Notes: generated by a model not told the origin, from the letters alone. Shown: positions 1-11,410, numbered from the stretch's first letter. The stretch: DNA of 64,000 nucleotides from Larix kaempferi (GCA_027924585.1 BSBM01000007.1:13855501-13919500), one strand, 5' to 3'. Translations and numbers: made by a program.

Positions 1-640
1 ATTTGAGATATCGAAGAGAGATTTTCATCCATGTGTGGAAATCCCTCTATATATGCCTGAGGCGAGAGAAAGGCCTTGTTGAATATGAAGGTACGGGCGG
101 TCATCATGGGTCAAATACATGCTGATGATCAAATGATCATATCTCTCAAACCAGGAAGCAAAATGGAAATCTGTGAAATACCCATTTGAGATATTGAAGA
201 GATCTCTCCAGCCATATATGGAACTCCATCTGAAGTTTCTTGAGTAGTGAGAAAAAGTCTGTTGAAGACAGTGAAACGCGTGGCCTCTTAGGGTCAAAAA
301 TATGCCGAGATTCAATTGATGATATCTCTCAAACCAGGAAACCAAATGGAATTCTGTGAAATACCCATTTGATATATTGAAGAGATATGTCCAGCCATAT
401 ATGGAACTCCATCTGGTATTTCTTGAGTAGTGATAAAATGTCCGTTGAAGACAGTGAAACACGCGGCCTCCTAGGGAAAAAATATGTTGAGATTCAATTG
501 ATGATATCTCTCAAACCAGGAAAGCAAATCAGGTTTCGTAAAATACCCATTTCATATCTTGAAAAGAGATTTCCAATGAGCTATGGTATAGCTTCTGAAA
601 CCTCCTATAGAGATCGTGGAATCTCTCCAAAGTTTTCTGA
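1..640. repeat. ~183-bp imperfect tandem repeat, about 3.5 copies
   Basis: The phrase 'accCATTTgagatattgaa' and its surroundings recur near 181, 364 and 546 and, at the left edge, near 3, giving a period of about 183 bp. Each unit also holds 'tctctcaaaccaggaa' and 'agccatatatggaactcc'. Copies differ at roughly one base in ten, and the last decays after about 600. Short open frames cross the array on both strands, but they differ between units and look like by-products of the repeat. The block lies inside the internal region of the LTR element whose LTR is at 1,030-1,532, so it may be non-coding filler of a non-autonomous element. Confidence 0.75.
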
Positions 641-775
641 ATGTGAGAGTGTTGATTGTTGCAGGCCACATATGATGCCAAGGGTTTGTAGAGCAACATG
701 GGCTGTTGTAGAGGTTGTGGAACCTCCGTGGGAAGCATGGACACCCTGAAAGATTGTTGAAAATGTTGGAGACCA

Positions 776-955
776 ATGGATGTATCAGATCCAGATCCAT
801 GTATGGATGTAGCAGATCCAAATCCATGTATGGATGTAGTGAATCCACGTATGGATGTAGCAGATCCAGATCCATGTATGGATGTAGTGAATCCATGTAT
901 GTATGTAACAGATCCAGATCCATGTATGGATGTAGTGAATCCAATAAACCATGTA
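776..955. repeat. Minisatellite of alternating 27- and 21-nt units
   Basis: A 27-nt unit (atggatgtagcagatccaga plus 7 nt) alternates with a 21-nt unit (atggatgtagtgaatccacg plus 1 nt), a 48-nt higher-order period repeated about 3.5 times. Both unit lengths are multiples of three, so frames stay open on both strands and encode simple repeats such as MDVADPDPC. I see no evidence for a protein. It lies between the primer-binding site at 1,016 and the ~183-bp repeats. Confidence 0.8.
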
Positions 956-1015
956 GTGCATGTGGACCAACTGTGATGCTTACAGTGTAACCCTTGTTCC
1001 GATGGAGAGCGAACA

Positions 1016-1028
1016 CGCTATGATACCA
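1016..1028 (-). other. Primer-binding site, initiator Met tRNA type
   Basis: On the minus strand, one base after the LTR end, the sequence reads TGGTATCATAGCG. This matches the usual plant Met-initiator primer site TGGTATCAGAGC except at one position. It fixes the element's orientation (minus) and says the internal region runs leftward to the window edge. Confidence 0.7.
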
Positions 1029-1029
1029 C

Positions 1030-1532
1030 TGATTCGGATCTTGGGGGCTGAGATCCTGAAGACTTGAATGCTGAGAGAGGAGGAGAAGAGATAGCTTCAA
1101 ACTTGAAGCGAACAATGAACCAGCTGTGAGAAATACAAAGTATTGAGATATGGGCTATGAATAACATATATGGACAAACATAGAATAAATATGCCACATG
1201 GAGGGGTGAGGCTCAACCTATACTAAGAGAGGTGAGGGTTCTTTGAGCCTCACCTCTCAAACTATACTAAGAAAGATACTCAGAGCCAATACCCCAATAA
1301 TAACTCAATAAAATAAGAGAAATGTAAGATAGAAATTAAATGAGTAACTTGTTATTATGAGAAGGCTTGCTAGGCCTTTATATAGCATTATTACAATGTG
1401 TCTTGAGACCATACCATGGGCCAAAACTATGTGCTACCAAATACCATGGATTAGAGAGGGTGGCCTCTCAATTTAATACTTTTATGGCTTATACATCCGA
1501 ATTTAGACCATATGTACCCTAAATTCGGATCA
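1030..1532 (-). mobile_element. 5' LTR of a small LTR retroelement inserted into the Helitron helicase
   Basis: The 503-bp segment starts TG and ends CA on the minus strand and is followed at once by a Met-tRNA-like primer site. It contains a TATA-like box (GCTATATAAAGG, minus, near 1,376-1,387) and an internal inverted repeat (gaggggtgaggctcaa near 1,203 against ttgagcctcacctctc near 1,243). The helicase homology to the right stops at the proposed 5' boundary, so the LTR probably disrupts it. The element's other LTR would lie outside the window, so the exact ends are unproven. Copia-like or a non-autonomous derivative is possible; no pol is visible. Confidence 0.6.
1376..1387 (-). promoter_or_regulatory. 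TATA box in the LTR
   Basis: The minus-strand sequence GCTATATAAAGG sits about 145 bp from the LTR 5' end, a normal place for an LTR promoter. Confidence 0.5.
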
Positions 1533-2944
1533 GACGAGGTTGTTCTTGACATGAGGAGTGTCCGATATTCAAGAGTTGGTATTGCATTTCGAAGATTGAG
1601 CAGGAGTTGCCGAAAGGAAACGTGAGAAGGGGTGTTGCCTTGTTGTCGAAAGATGGTTGAAAGAGTGACAAAAGCGTCAAAATTACGCCAAAGAGCATTC
1701 TCTCGTGATGCACCAACATACATGGGGATGTCCTTTACAGGGGGTAGTTGTCCAAAATCACCAAGGAAGATGATGGAGCACCCAGCAAACAGAGTTGTAC
1801 ATTGGGATGGGAAGGTTTGTCGTAAGCGGTCATCCATTCAGGTTAACATTTTTGGGCCAACGAAACTCATTTCGTCAATGATTATGTATCGGATATGGTG
1901 GAATTGTTGTTGGAAGCTTGAAAGGGATTGTCCTTCAAGAGGATGCATATCAATAATGGGTATGCGAAGGGAAAAATGTATTGTTAATGCATGTATGTTA
2001 AAAGCAGCAACACCGGTGGGAGAAAGGAGGAGCAAGGGTGAAGGGTTATCGCCAGAGGCATGTTGGAGTGTAGATCTAAGGCAAGAAATCAAGAAAGACT
2101 TTCTTGTTCTTGTAGTTCCTTGAATGGCCATTTTGAGTGGGGGAAGGGTTGTAGCATTTGTGGAGTGTGCAATGATAAGGTCAAAGGCCATGCGTTGTGT
2201 GGTAGACAAGGAGGCAGGAGAAAATGAAGATGAGAAGGTGTTAGGTTGTACATGTGCGAACATTTGAATGACATCAATGAATGATATAGCTGTTGCATGC
2301 ATGTGTGAGGGAATATGGTTTTTGGTCCAATTGTGGTCTTTGTCAAAGTCATGATGGCCAAGCATGTCAAGTTCATCAACATAGAGGTTGTTTACAAGGA
2401 AGAGTTGAGAAAGGAGTTCCCATTCATCCATGGAAGGGGCTAAGGGAAAGTGGTTTGAAGTAGAAGTAGAGTCATCAGAGGGAGGGGTGATGGGGGGTTC
2501 TGGAAAATGATCAACATGCCATGTAGTATATGTGTCTTTAATGTGAACCCAATTAGAAGTTATGGCCAATGCTATGGATCCAATGTCATTGTGGAGGGTG
2601 CGAAAAGGTTTGTATAGGAGGTGCTCACTCCAACAAAAGGAAACAAAGGAATCTGCAGTAATGGGTGGAATGGTAGTGAAGTGAGGAAATACACGAGCAA
2701 TTTTGGGAGGGTAGTTTGGTTTCCATTGCGATTGCTTTCTACGAGGTGAGTATGACCAAGAGCGTGCAACTTCAAGAAGGGTAAGTTGTTCGAGTGCAGG
2801 TGGGCATTGCATGTATGCAGAAATGAAGGTGGGTGTTGTTGGGATGTCAGCGAAGTCATTGGAAATATGGCGGAAAACGCTTTGGCTAACATTTAAGGAT
2901 AGAAAGGAATGATTGCAAAGACAAAGAGGGAGTTTTTGGAGCAT
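1533..2944 (-). pseudogene. Helitron PIF1-like helicase domain, broken
   Basis: This is the C-terminal, helicase half of a plant Helitron Rep/Hel protein, which would unwind DNA during rolling-circle transposition. Visible motifs are a Walker A region reading GTTRTRKS, with the normal GxxGTGKS glycines lost; Walker B YIIIDEMSFVG; and the motif III stretch FLGDFGQLPPVKD. A TGA stop at 1,838-1,840 splits the frame just after Walker B, and the same frame continues on its other side. Homology ends near 1,533, where an LTR has been inserted, so the last helicase motifs are missing. The Walker A change and the stop make this copy inactive. The family call is firm; only the exact left end is uncertain. 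Confidence 0.85.
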
Positions 2945-4801
2945 GTGGAAAGTCTCTTGTGCACCAATGTCTCGCTCTGCAAGAGTTTCTGATAGAAAAC
3001 GTCTTATTGGTAGAAAGATGGGGGCATCATGTGGATTTGCATGTGCAAGGCGAGAAAGAAGTGCATGGTAGCTTTCTGATTTAGGCTCTGCCTTTGCTGC
3101 ATATTTTGAAATATATTTGAGGATAGCATGTCTAGAGAGAACAGGTTGGCAATCAACATTTGCTCACCAAATTTAGAGCATCGTAGGGTTGTGAATATTT
3201 AGAAGGGCATCATTCCTTGCAGGGTTGTATGTTTTTTGGCCTTTTGCATCAATGAATAAGGAAGAGGTAGGTTGTATATCAAAGGGGAACCCGTAATGAC
3301 ATTGAAGAGATGATCCTTTTGTACATAGGGAAGAAGATGTTGAACATTTTGTGTGCCTTCTGACACAATTAACAAGGTCTTCATAGTCATCCAAGTGATT
3401 AGTTGTAAGTATGGAATATGATCCAATGGTGCATGTATCATTTACAGTAGAGGCTTGTAAGGTTGGAGTTTGAAAATGGTTGACACGAGGATTCCATGCT
3501 GTAACAATTTTGTCAAAGTACAATTTGGAATCTTCAACCTTGGTAGCATCTGCCCAGTCTAACGTGTCCATATTGGGTGCATTTTCTAGCCATAAGAAGC
3601 CATGTATATGCGCAGATCCCCTGTGTTGGCATTCAAACCTACATGCAAAATATAAATATTAGGAACAAACATTTTAGGTTTTAAATACATTGAACTTTCA
3701 TGGGAATATGAGTTGTTACCAACGTGCACCAGTAGTCTTTTGTAGAAAGGCCTTTTTTAAGAACCTCTTCCAGGAATATTTTGAATATATTGTCCATGTA
3801 TTGAGATGCAACGTGTGGATTGGATATAAGGTTGCGAATTCCCCATTGGTGTTGTTGATTTGAAGTGGATGGAGCTTGTCCAGGCATCAAAGAATGCAAA
3901 TCTAGACACTTTGTGTCAGCTGCACTGAGCGTGAAGAAGAATGTAGGTGTCCCTTGTTGAGTGATCATGTTAGTTAGCTCAACCCTGCTTTTGTTCGAAT
4001 AGGAGCGTGTCCCGCGAAGCGTAGAGCCGAAGCGAATGACTTGCTCAACGATTTTAGCATCAGGCAAGTCTTGTAATTGCTGTATAAGTTCTGAGATGGT
4101 TGGAGGCAATGTATCTTCAATGTTACGTTTTACAAACATGGAAGTAGTATATTGGCTACGATGGCGCATCATGAGGTTATATATGTAATAACGAAAACGA
4201 GGATGTTGGGCAAATCTATTGTCATGGTATCTAAGAAGGTGCAGTGCATAATTTTCCATACCAACCTCTTGAATGTGTGGTTGTTTAAGCATTGTGACTC
4301 CTGTGGGAAAGAAGATTGGGAAGGCCATTGAGAGGAGGCCTATTGTGTTATACTCATTGATAGGGAAAATGTCTATTGGGGGCCAGTCAATGCAAGGTAG
4401 AGTTGGTGCATCGCTTGTGCCCAAGAAGCTTTTGATTTCATCAACCTTAGTTCTACAATTTGTTTGTGTAGATATAAAGGAGGATGATTGTTGTTCATGG
4501 GGTTCGAGGAAGCCGGGTGATTGAATAGTAGAATTTGAGGTATGTTCATAAAATGGGGTTTCAGTGGGTGTGACATGACGAAGGAGGTCTGGAATGTCAG
4601 TTGGTTCAAGAGGCAAAGAAGATAATGCAGTTGAGTTAACTTGGACATCTTTGTAGTATGGATCATTTGAAAGCTTGTATTCGAGAGCAGCAAGAAAACA
4701 TGCTCGACTAACAAAGAAGTCATAAGGCTTTTTCGTAGGATTGCATTTATGAACAATAAGGATGTTAATGTTTCAGAGTAAATGAGGGAGGAAAGTGGCA
4801 A
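2945..4801 (-). pseudogene. Helitron Rep (HUH nuclease) domain, broken
   Basis: This is the rolling-circle initiator part of the Helitron protein, which nicks and joins DNA through tyrosines. Reading minus from about 4,620, the Helitron N-terminal domain signature is seen (SAADTK...DLHSLMP, then NPHVASQYM near 3,800). After it come CQHRGSAHIHGFLWLENAP near 3,560-3,610, with the two-histidine metal motif HIH intact, and near 3,100 the tyrosine segment YISKYAAKAEPKS, with its catalytic Tyr pair intact. Stops and frame changes lie near 3,173, 3,620-3,680 and 4,620. The catalytic residues are still recognisable although the frame is destroyed, so the decay is fairly young. Confidence 0.85.
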
Positions 4802-5321
4802 TGCTAGTAATGTTTTGTGGGAAGCTTATAGTGTGGCCAAAATATGTATATTGTCCTCCACAAGCATGAGTGACTTGTAAAATTGGGTTAACGCGAGAAA
4901 TTAGCATTTATTGAACTTGAGTAAGGGCTGCTAACACTGATGGTTGTATCCCAGGATCCATATTGTTTGCAATGGAATAGCGGTGACCGTTTTGTTCCGC
5001 ATTGCACCGAGAACATGCATATGCACCGAAAAAGTGTTTTATTTTAATTCCAGGATATGACTCCATGCATATAGAGCATATTTTCATGGGAGATAGTTTG
5101 TCCAATCTTGTACGGAATTTTGTTGGATGCATTGTTGTGGATGCGGATGGTGTGGAGGGTGTAAGGGGAAGTTGAGAAACGTGAAACCGAGAAGGGATAT
5201 GAACAAGTTGACGAGTATCTCTATATAGAAGGTGTTGACGCTTGTTGTTTTCATTTTTCTTTTGAGCATATAGAAATATTCTGCGTGCATTCTTTTGATC
5301 ATTGTTATCATTGGTTGACAT
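4802..5321 (-). pseudogene. N-terminal Cys-rich part of the Helitron Rep/Hel protein
   Basis: The frame 5,321-4,908 encodes 137 residues with a basic Asn-rich start, then CSICMESYPG and GAYACSRCNAEQNGHRYS, ending with ANNMDPG and LTQVQ. This Cys-rich block is the conserved region before the Helitron Rep domain in plants (I recall it as the DUF6570 type). A stop at 4,908-4,910 interrupts it, and the same frame resumes with MLISRVNPILQVTHACGG. ATG at 5,321 is the likely start of the transposase, about 560 bp downstream of the RPA-like gene on the same strand. Confidence 0.75.
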
Positions 5322-5878
5322 ACCTACAAAAAAAGGTGTTTAGTGGTTGTGGACTTTGTGGTGCATTTGGTGGAAGAGAAAAATATTATATATGTAATAA
5401 TTGCAAGAGTAAACAAAGGTATATTGTATAAGATAAATGGTTATCCATGTTGCATTTATGGTGCCTTTGGTGGAAGAGAAAAATAATATATATGTAATAA
5501 TTCAAAGAGTAAACAAAGGTATATTGTAAAACATAAATGGAACATGCATAATTTATGTGAAGTTGTTGCAAGAAAGAAATAAAGACACTCCTGAACAGTG
5601 TTTATAAAGAAAAAAAGTATAGACTTGACAAAGCAATCTAAATTATAACTACAAATTTGAAAATTGCAGGATAGGCCGCAAAAAAGATGTGATTTAACAC
5701 AATGGTACAACAAAATGAAATAATATAATATTCAAGTTTGCTCATTGCTGGTTTCAAGTACCACCTATGTATAAGTGTGTATACAAAAATGTGTAGTTGC
5801 TAAGTACGAGCTAGAAAGTGCAAAAGTCAGTATTGGAGAGTAGAATGATGTTGGCGAAAGTGTTTTTAAAGGTAGAGT
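5322..5878. other. Spacer between the RPA-like and Rep genes, with a 100-bp tandem duplication
   Basis: No gene is seen. A segment starting gtgcatttggtggaagagaa at 5,361 recurs at 5,461 (gtgcctttggtggaagagaa), so about 95 bp are duplicated in tandem with small changes. The rest is AT-rich and presumably holds the 3' end of the RPA-like unit and the promoter of the transposase. Confidence 0.6.
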
Positions 5879-7796
5879 TCAAAGCTTGCGATCAATTGGA
5901 CGTTTATTAACTACAATGTGTTCACTTTCATCAAGTGTATTGACAGGGGCCGACGATGGAGAAACCTCTTCTGACATCACAAGAAGCACCTTCAAGCGAG
6001 CATTTGAATTAAAAGTCTCTGTCTTTACTGATAAGGTTAGAAGGTACTGTCGAGCACAAACATGTTGAACAATTTCCAAGAGAGACGTTGGATCATTTGA
6101 TAGAAGACAAAAATATTTTGCAGAGACCCCCATGAGTTGTTGTGCAACATCATCAAAAGCTATGATACCGTATAGTTGTCCAGTAGCATCCGTGATATCA
6201 AGTTTGAGTATATATCGGTAAGCAAACTCTTTAAACTCCTCATCACATTTTGCACAATGCCAAACATTGCCAACTTTGTGGGAAATGTTTTTCATGCATT
6301 GTATTCCATCGACAAATAGAGGGCATGCAAGGAAATGAAAGTCATTGATGTTAATATGGGTGATTGTAGCAATAATTGAATACCAAGTTGCCTTCTCAAA
6401 GGGTTGGAGAGATTGTAGCATAGAGATGGAAATGCGTTTATAGGAGGTAGAAGAAGACAAGTTGGATTTTCTGCTCAAAGGTGGGGAGGCTGAACGGAAT
6501 CCATTGTCAGCAAACCATGCTTGGAGAACTTGAGCTTCCTCGATATCTGGGTTTATAATGAGGTTGGTGTTTGAGATGGTTCCAATGGTTTTTCCATTTA
6601 ATTTTGTAACATGCCCACCTTTTATTGCAAGGATAGAGGGAGTAACCAAACCTCGAAGGTTTCCAAGTTGGGCACCCTCAATTGTGCAATGCTCCCCTAA
6701 AAGTGTTATATCTATGCTGTACCCGGACATGTCCCTCAACCCAACTGTTCGACGAATGGTTTCAAATCCATCCCTTTTGCGTATAGTTGATGCAGGGAAA
6801 CATAAATGACAATTCCGAGAAGGTCAACCATGCAATTGAGGGGTGTAGTTTTGATGTCATGGATATATTTAAAGTTGAAGCAATGAAAAGGAATACGTGG
6901 GCACTCTTCCAAGCATCGTTTAATTGTTGAGGGGGAGTTAAGGAAAATCTCGAAAGCACTTTCCAAATGGTTGTATGTTGGATTAACCGGTTTGATTGTG
7001 CCATTTGAGACTATGTAGACTATGCCAACTTGTATTTCATCATATAATGAGGTAGCTAGTTCGTTGAAAGCAGAGATATGAATCTCATCTCTGGTAGCAC
7101 TAACAAGGTCAAACCCAAAGAGTTGACCAAGGCCTTTTTGATTGGTGTAGGTGTTCATACTTGTCTTTGCAGTAACTCGTCCTTGAATGGTCCAAGTTTT
7201 GTTGGAAGGGTTGAGCAATGTGAATTGAAGAGTAGGTGCAACAAGGTTTGGTGTTGGAGAAGGTATTGCAAGTGAAGGTTTTTGGGAGTCAAGGGCGTTG
7301 TTTTCTGAAATAGATGAACTGCTGTGGGCTGTAAAGCTAGGTGTAAAGTTGAAAGGGGATGGGTCTCCAATAATTGTTGTTTCCAATGTGACAATTTCGA
7401 ATGTGCCCAATGCGATAGTCCTGGAAAGAAGAATGAACGTAAGTAAGTATAAGTAAAAAATATGTTACAATTATGAGGAGTGAAAAATAAAATAAGTGAA
7501 AAGGAAGATGCGGAAAGCAAATCGTACATTGCATCATGTATAGTATTGCATGCACACTTGTTGACTTTGATGATTGAACCTTTTTGGAGTTGGTGGTTTT
7601 CCACAGTGCTATTGTAGCTAGTTGGAAGCAATGTATCATGCTTATGAATTCCATCAGAGATAGAGATTCAAAAGCGGGAAGTTGCTGAGTTAAGAGAGCT
7701 TAGTCGATCAATAGAAACAACTTGTACAAGTGGGCATAGGTCAACAACACCATGCATTAGAAGTGAAACAACGTTTTCGGTCAACAGAGTGTCCAT
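5879..7796 (-). pseudogene. RPA1-like single-strand DNA-binding protein of the Helitron, broken
   Basis: Replication protein A large-subunit homologues are carried by many plant Helitrons and would bind single-stranded transposition intermediates. Exon 1 runs from ATG 7,796 to about 7,528 (N-terminal OB fold, with LPTSYNSTVENHQLQKGSII). A 107-bp GT-AG intron spans 7,527-7,421, and exon 2 runs 7,420-5,879. Exon 2 has OB folds A and B (RDMSGYSIDITLLGEHC near 6,700) and a C-terminal fold with a zinc-ribbon pattern, CPLF...C, then HCAKC near 6,240-6,330. Lesions are a TGA in exon 1 near 7,675 and a one-base deletion in a C run near 6,797 that splits exon 2 into two frames overlapping by 4 nt. Total length would be about 600 residues, normal for the family. 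Confidence 0.8.
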
Positions 7797-9770
7797 AGCT
7801 TGGTAGTGCGAATAGTTGGACTACAAAAGTAAGCTGGAGAAAAATGTGCGATATTGATATTAAGTGTAGAGATAGAATATGTAGGAGAACATGACAAAAT
7901 ATCATTTGATATTTCAAGCAATACATAGCAATATTTGTGGAAAGAATACAGAAATGAAGGGCTTGAAATTGGTTTCAATTTTGGGATTATTTTCCTAGAA
8001 GGGCAACTTTAATAGGAGACAAAAACTGTTGCGGTGCAAATTATCTGCCTAAGATAGTAGGAAACATATATTGGTAAACACAAGGAAATGAATATATACC
8101 AGTCAAGTAACCTTTCATCTGAAACCAATAAATAAATGACAGTCCATTGACAGAAACAGACTCTAGTTTCTAAAAAAAACACCAAAAAAGAGAGTAGAAC
8201 CTTGTTTTTAAATATTAAACAGGAACAATGGAAAGAATACATAAATGAATGGCTTGAAATTGGTTTCAATTTTGGGATTATTTTCCTAGAAGGGAAACTT
8301 TTCTAGGAGACAAAGACTGTTGCGGTGCAAATTATCTGCCCAAGTTTATATGAAACTTATATTGGTAATCACAAGGAAATGAATATATACCAGTTAAGTA
8401 ACCTTTCGTCTGAAACCAGTAAATAAATCACATACATGATCAAATACTAACTCTCAAGATTGAACATACAAGTAATAGGAGTAAATAAATGACAGTCCAT
8501 TGACGAAAACAAACTCTAGTTTCCAACAAAAAACACCAATAAAGGTAGCAGAAACAGACTCTAGTTTTCTACATAAAAAGCAAAAAAGGCAGCATAATTT
8601 TAGGTAAATTTGCTCGTAGAACCTTGTTTTTAAATATTAAACAGGAAGAGTGACAACAAGATAGCATTGTGCATATACCAGATGCCTAATATAAAGATTA
8701 TTTTTCTGCAAGGGCAACTTTTCTAGGAGACAAATACTATTGCAGTGCAAATTATCTGCCAAAGTTAGTAGGAAACATATATTGGTAATCACAAGGAAAT
8801 GAATATATACCAGTCAAGTAACCTTTCATCTGAAACCAGTAAATAAATCGGGTACATGATCAAATACTTACTCTCAAGATTGAACATACAAGTAATAGGA
8901 TTAAATAAATGACAGTCCATTCACATAAACAGACTCTAGTTTTAAACAAAAAACACCCAAAATGACAGCATAAACATAAGCTACTTTCCAATAAAAAAAA
9001 ACAAAAAAGGGAGCATAATTCTAGGTAAATTTGCTTTGAGAACCTTGTTTTTAAATATTAAACAGAAACAATGAGAACACGATAGGATTGTCCATATACC
9101 ATATGACTAAATTAAAGATTACTTTTCTGGAAGGGCAACTTTTCTAGGAGACAAAGACTGTTGCAGTGCAAATTATCTGCCAAAGTTAGTAGGAAACATA
9201 TATTGGTAATCACAAGGAAATGAATGTATACCAGTCAAGTAACCTTTCATCTAAAACCAGTAAATAAATCAGGTACATGATCAAATACTTACTCTCAAGA
9301 TTGAACATACAAGTAATAGGATTAAATAAATGAAAGTCCATTCATAGAAATAGACTCTAGTTTTAAACAAAAAACACCCAAAAAGACAGCAAAAACAGAA
9401 GCTACTTTCCAACAAAAACAACAAAAAAGGGAACATAATTCTGGGTAAATTTGCTCTGAGAACCTTATTTTTAAATATGAAACAGAAACAGTGAGAACAA
9501 GATAGGATTGCTCATATACCACATGAATAAATTAAAGATTACTTTTCTGGAAGGGCAACTTTTATAGGAGACAAAAAAATGAATACATACCAGTCAAGTA
9601 ACCTTTTATCTGAAAACCAGTAAATAATTGACATAAACAGACTCTAGTTTTCAACAGAAAACAACAAAAAAGACAGCAGAATCTTGTTTCAATATATTAA
9701 ACAAGAACAAGATTTAGAATAGGATAATTATAGAAAGTGAAATGAGTTTTGGTTTGAGAGGAGAACCTTT
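7797..9770. repeat. ~422-bp tandem repeats in the Helitron leader
   Basis: The segment 'gattattttcctagaagggcaac...ttgc(g/a)gtgcaaattatctgcc' recurs at about 7,985, 8,275, 8,697, 9,118 and 9,541. The last four are spaced 421-423 bp; the first interval is shorter (~290 bp) by deletion. Shared phrases include ctcaagattgaacatacaag, gacagtccatt and ccttgtttttaaatattaaa. Copies differ by roughly 5-10 %. No coding capacity is seen. The block stands upstream of the RPA-like gene, where the Helitron leader and promoter should be. Confidence 0.85.
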
Positions 9771-10281
9771 TTTTTGAATAGAAAACAAGAATCTTTGGCT
9801 CCGCAAGAGGGTTGCTGGTCTGGAGAAGAGCAACAAATTGATAGCGATTCGAATGCTAAGAAAAAAACAGGGATTATGTCATAATAACAGTATCGAAGAA
9901 CAAAAGAATGAGATAGGATTTACTCATCGAATTTTATAAACGATCAAGAGTAAAGGCGGTGCATTGGTGTCTGAGCACATTTGACCATTGTTGCATTCAA
10001 ATATGTTCTCCTATCTCCACAAGATCGAATATCCAGCAGGTCCAATCCGTCAAATCTAGATATACGTCGATAAGCAGAGATCGGTACTACTGAAGCAAAG
10101 TTCATAACTTTGTGATGGATTAAACCCAAAGGAATCAATGTTCACATGGGTAACCTTATAGAAGGTTGTTCAATGTCCAATCCATCATTGAATGCTCAAG
10201 TTTCTAATAAAAAGTATAGATCTCGTAAGCTTTTTCCATGTAGAGTTGCACCACCTATTTAGACTGTATCAACCCAAATGC
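9771..10281. other. Unassigned spacer
   Basis: I see no gene or clear repeat. A 64-codon minus frame at 9,944-10,138 is unremarkable. The true right end of the Helitron may lie in this stretch. Confidence 0.5.
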
Positions 10282-11410
10282 TGGCGAGTTTGGTTGATAG
10301 TCGAGTTGGTTGAGCCTTAAAAAATTGGTCGCCTCTTAACTATTTGGTCGAATTGATGGACACTTTGTTTTGGTTGGCGTGAAGTTGTCACTATGTAAAC
10401 ATGATCTACATATGAAACAATTGATATGAATTTGTAATTTTGTTTTCGATAATATTTGTAAGATATGGTCGGGAGTCAAAATGGTTGGGTCACTTTAGTT
10501 AAAAAAAAATATGGTTGATAATCGAGTTGGTCGAGCCTTTAAAAATTGGTCGACTGTTAACTGTGTGGTCGAATTGATGGACACATGTCGACTGTTAACT
10601 GTGTAATTTTGTTTTCGATAATATTTGTAAGATATGGTCGGAAGTCAAAATGGTCGGGTCACTTAAGTTATAAAAAAATATGGTCGATAGTCGAGTTGGT
10701 CGAGCCTTTAAAAATTGGTCGACTCTTAACTGTGTGGTGGAATTGATGGATACGGGTCAGAAGTCAAAATGGTCGGCTAACTTTAGTTTTACAAAAAATA
10801 TGGTCGATAGTCGAGTTGGTCGAGCCTTTAAAAATTGGTTGACTCTTAACTGTGTGGTGGAATTGATGGACACGGGTCAGAAGTCAAAATGGTCAGCTAA
10901 CTTTAGTTTTTAAAAAAATATGGTCGATAATCGAGTTGGTCGAGCCTTTAAAAATTGGTCGACTCTTAACTGTGTGGTGGAATTGATGGACACGGGTCAA
11001 AAGTCAAAACTGTCGGCTAACTTTAGTTTTACAAAAAATATGGTCGATAATCGAGTTGGTCGAGCCTCTAAAAATTGGTCGACTATTAACTGTGTGGTCG
11101 AATTGATGGACACGCGTCGACTGTTAACTATGTAATTTTGTTTTCAATAATATTTGTAATATATGGTCGGAAGTCAAAATGGTTGGGTCACTTTAGTTAT
11201 AAAATAATATGGTCGATAGTCGAGTTGGTCGAGCCTTTAAAAATTGGTCGACCATTATCTGTGTGTTGGAATTGATAGACATGGGTCAAAAGTCAAAATG
11301 GTCGGCTAACTTTAGTTTTTAAAAAATATGGTCGATAGTCGAGTTGGTCGAGCCTTTAAAAATTGGTCGACTCTTAACTATGTGGTCGAATTGATGGACA
11401 CTTCGTTTTA
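10282..11410. repeat. GGTCGA-rich tandem array, 120- and ~170-bp units
   Basis: Units beginning 'atatggtcgatagtcgagtt' start at about 10,678, 10,798, 10,918, 11,038, 11,209 and 11,328, with older copies at 10,282 and 10,510. Four steps are 119-120 bp. Two (10,510 to 10,678 and 11,038 to 11,209) are 168-171 bp because they carry an extra ~50-bp insert with gtaattttgttttc(g/a)ataat. The core is unusually rich in GGTCGA/TCGAC. Frames of 71-77 codons inside it follow the repeat (120 is a multiple of three) and are not taken as genes. Confidence 0.9.

Larger units (their letters stand above)
1533..9770 (-). mobile_element. Degenerate autonomous-type Helitron
   Basis: On one strand, in order, stand a repeat-rich leader (9,770-7,800), an RPA1-like gene (7,796-5,879) and a Rep/helicase gene (5,321-1,533). 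This is the gene set of plant Helitrons. I could not identify the diagnostic 5'-TC end or the 3' hairpin plus CTRR end. The 3' end is presumably beyond the inserted LTR, left of the window, and the right boundary given here is only the end of the leader repeats. Confidence 0.7.

Noticed and set aside
715-990. 91- and 66-codon plus frames and 61-codon minus frame with MDVADPDPC / SLHPYMDLD repeats
   Set aside because: They arise because the 27- and 21-nt repeat units are multiples of three; frames are open on both strands and have no other support.
10680-11135. 77- and 71-codon frames with repeated GRAFKNWSTLNCVVELMDTG
   Set aside because: The 120-bp repeat unit is divisible by three and keeps the frame open; no start context or family.
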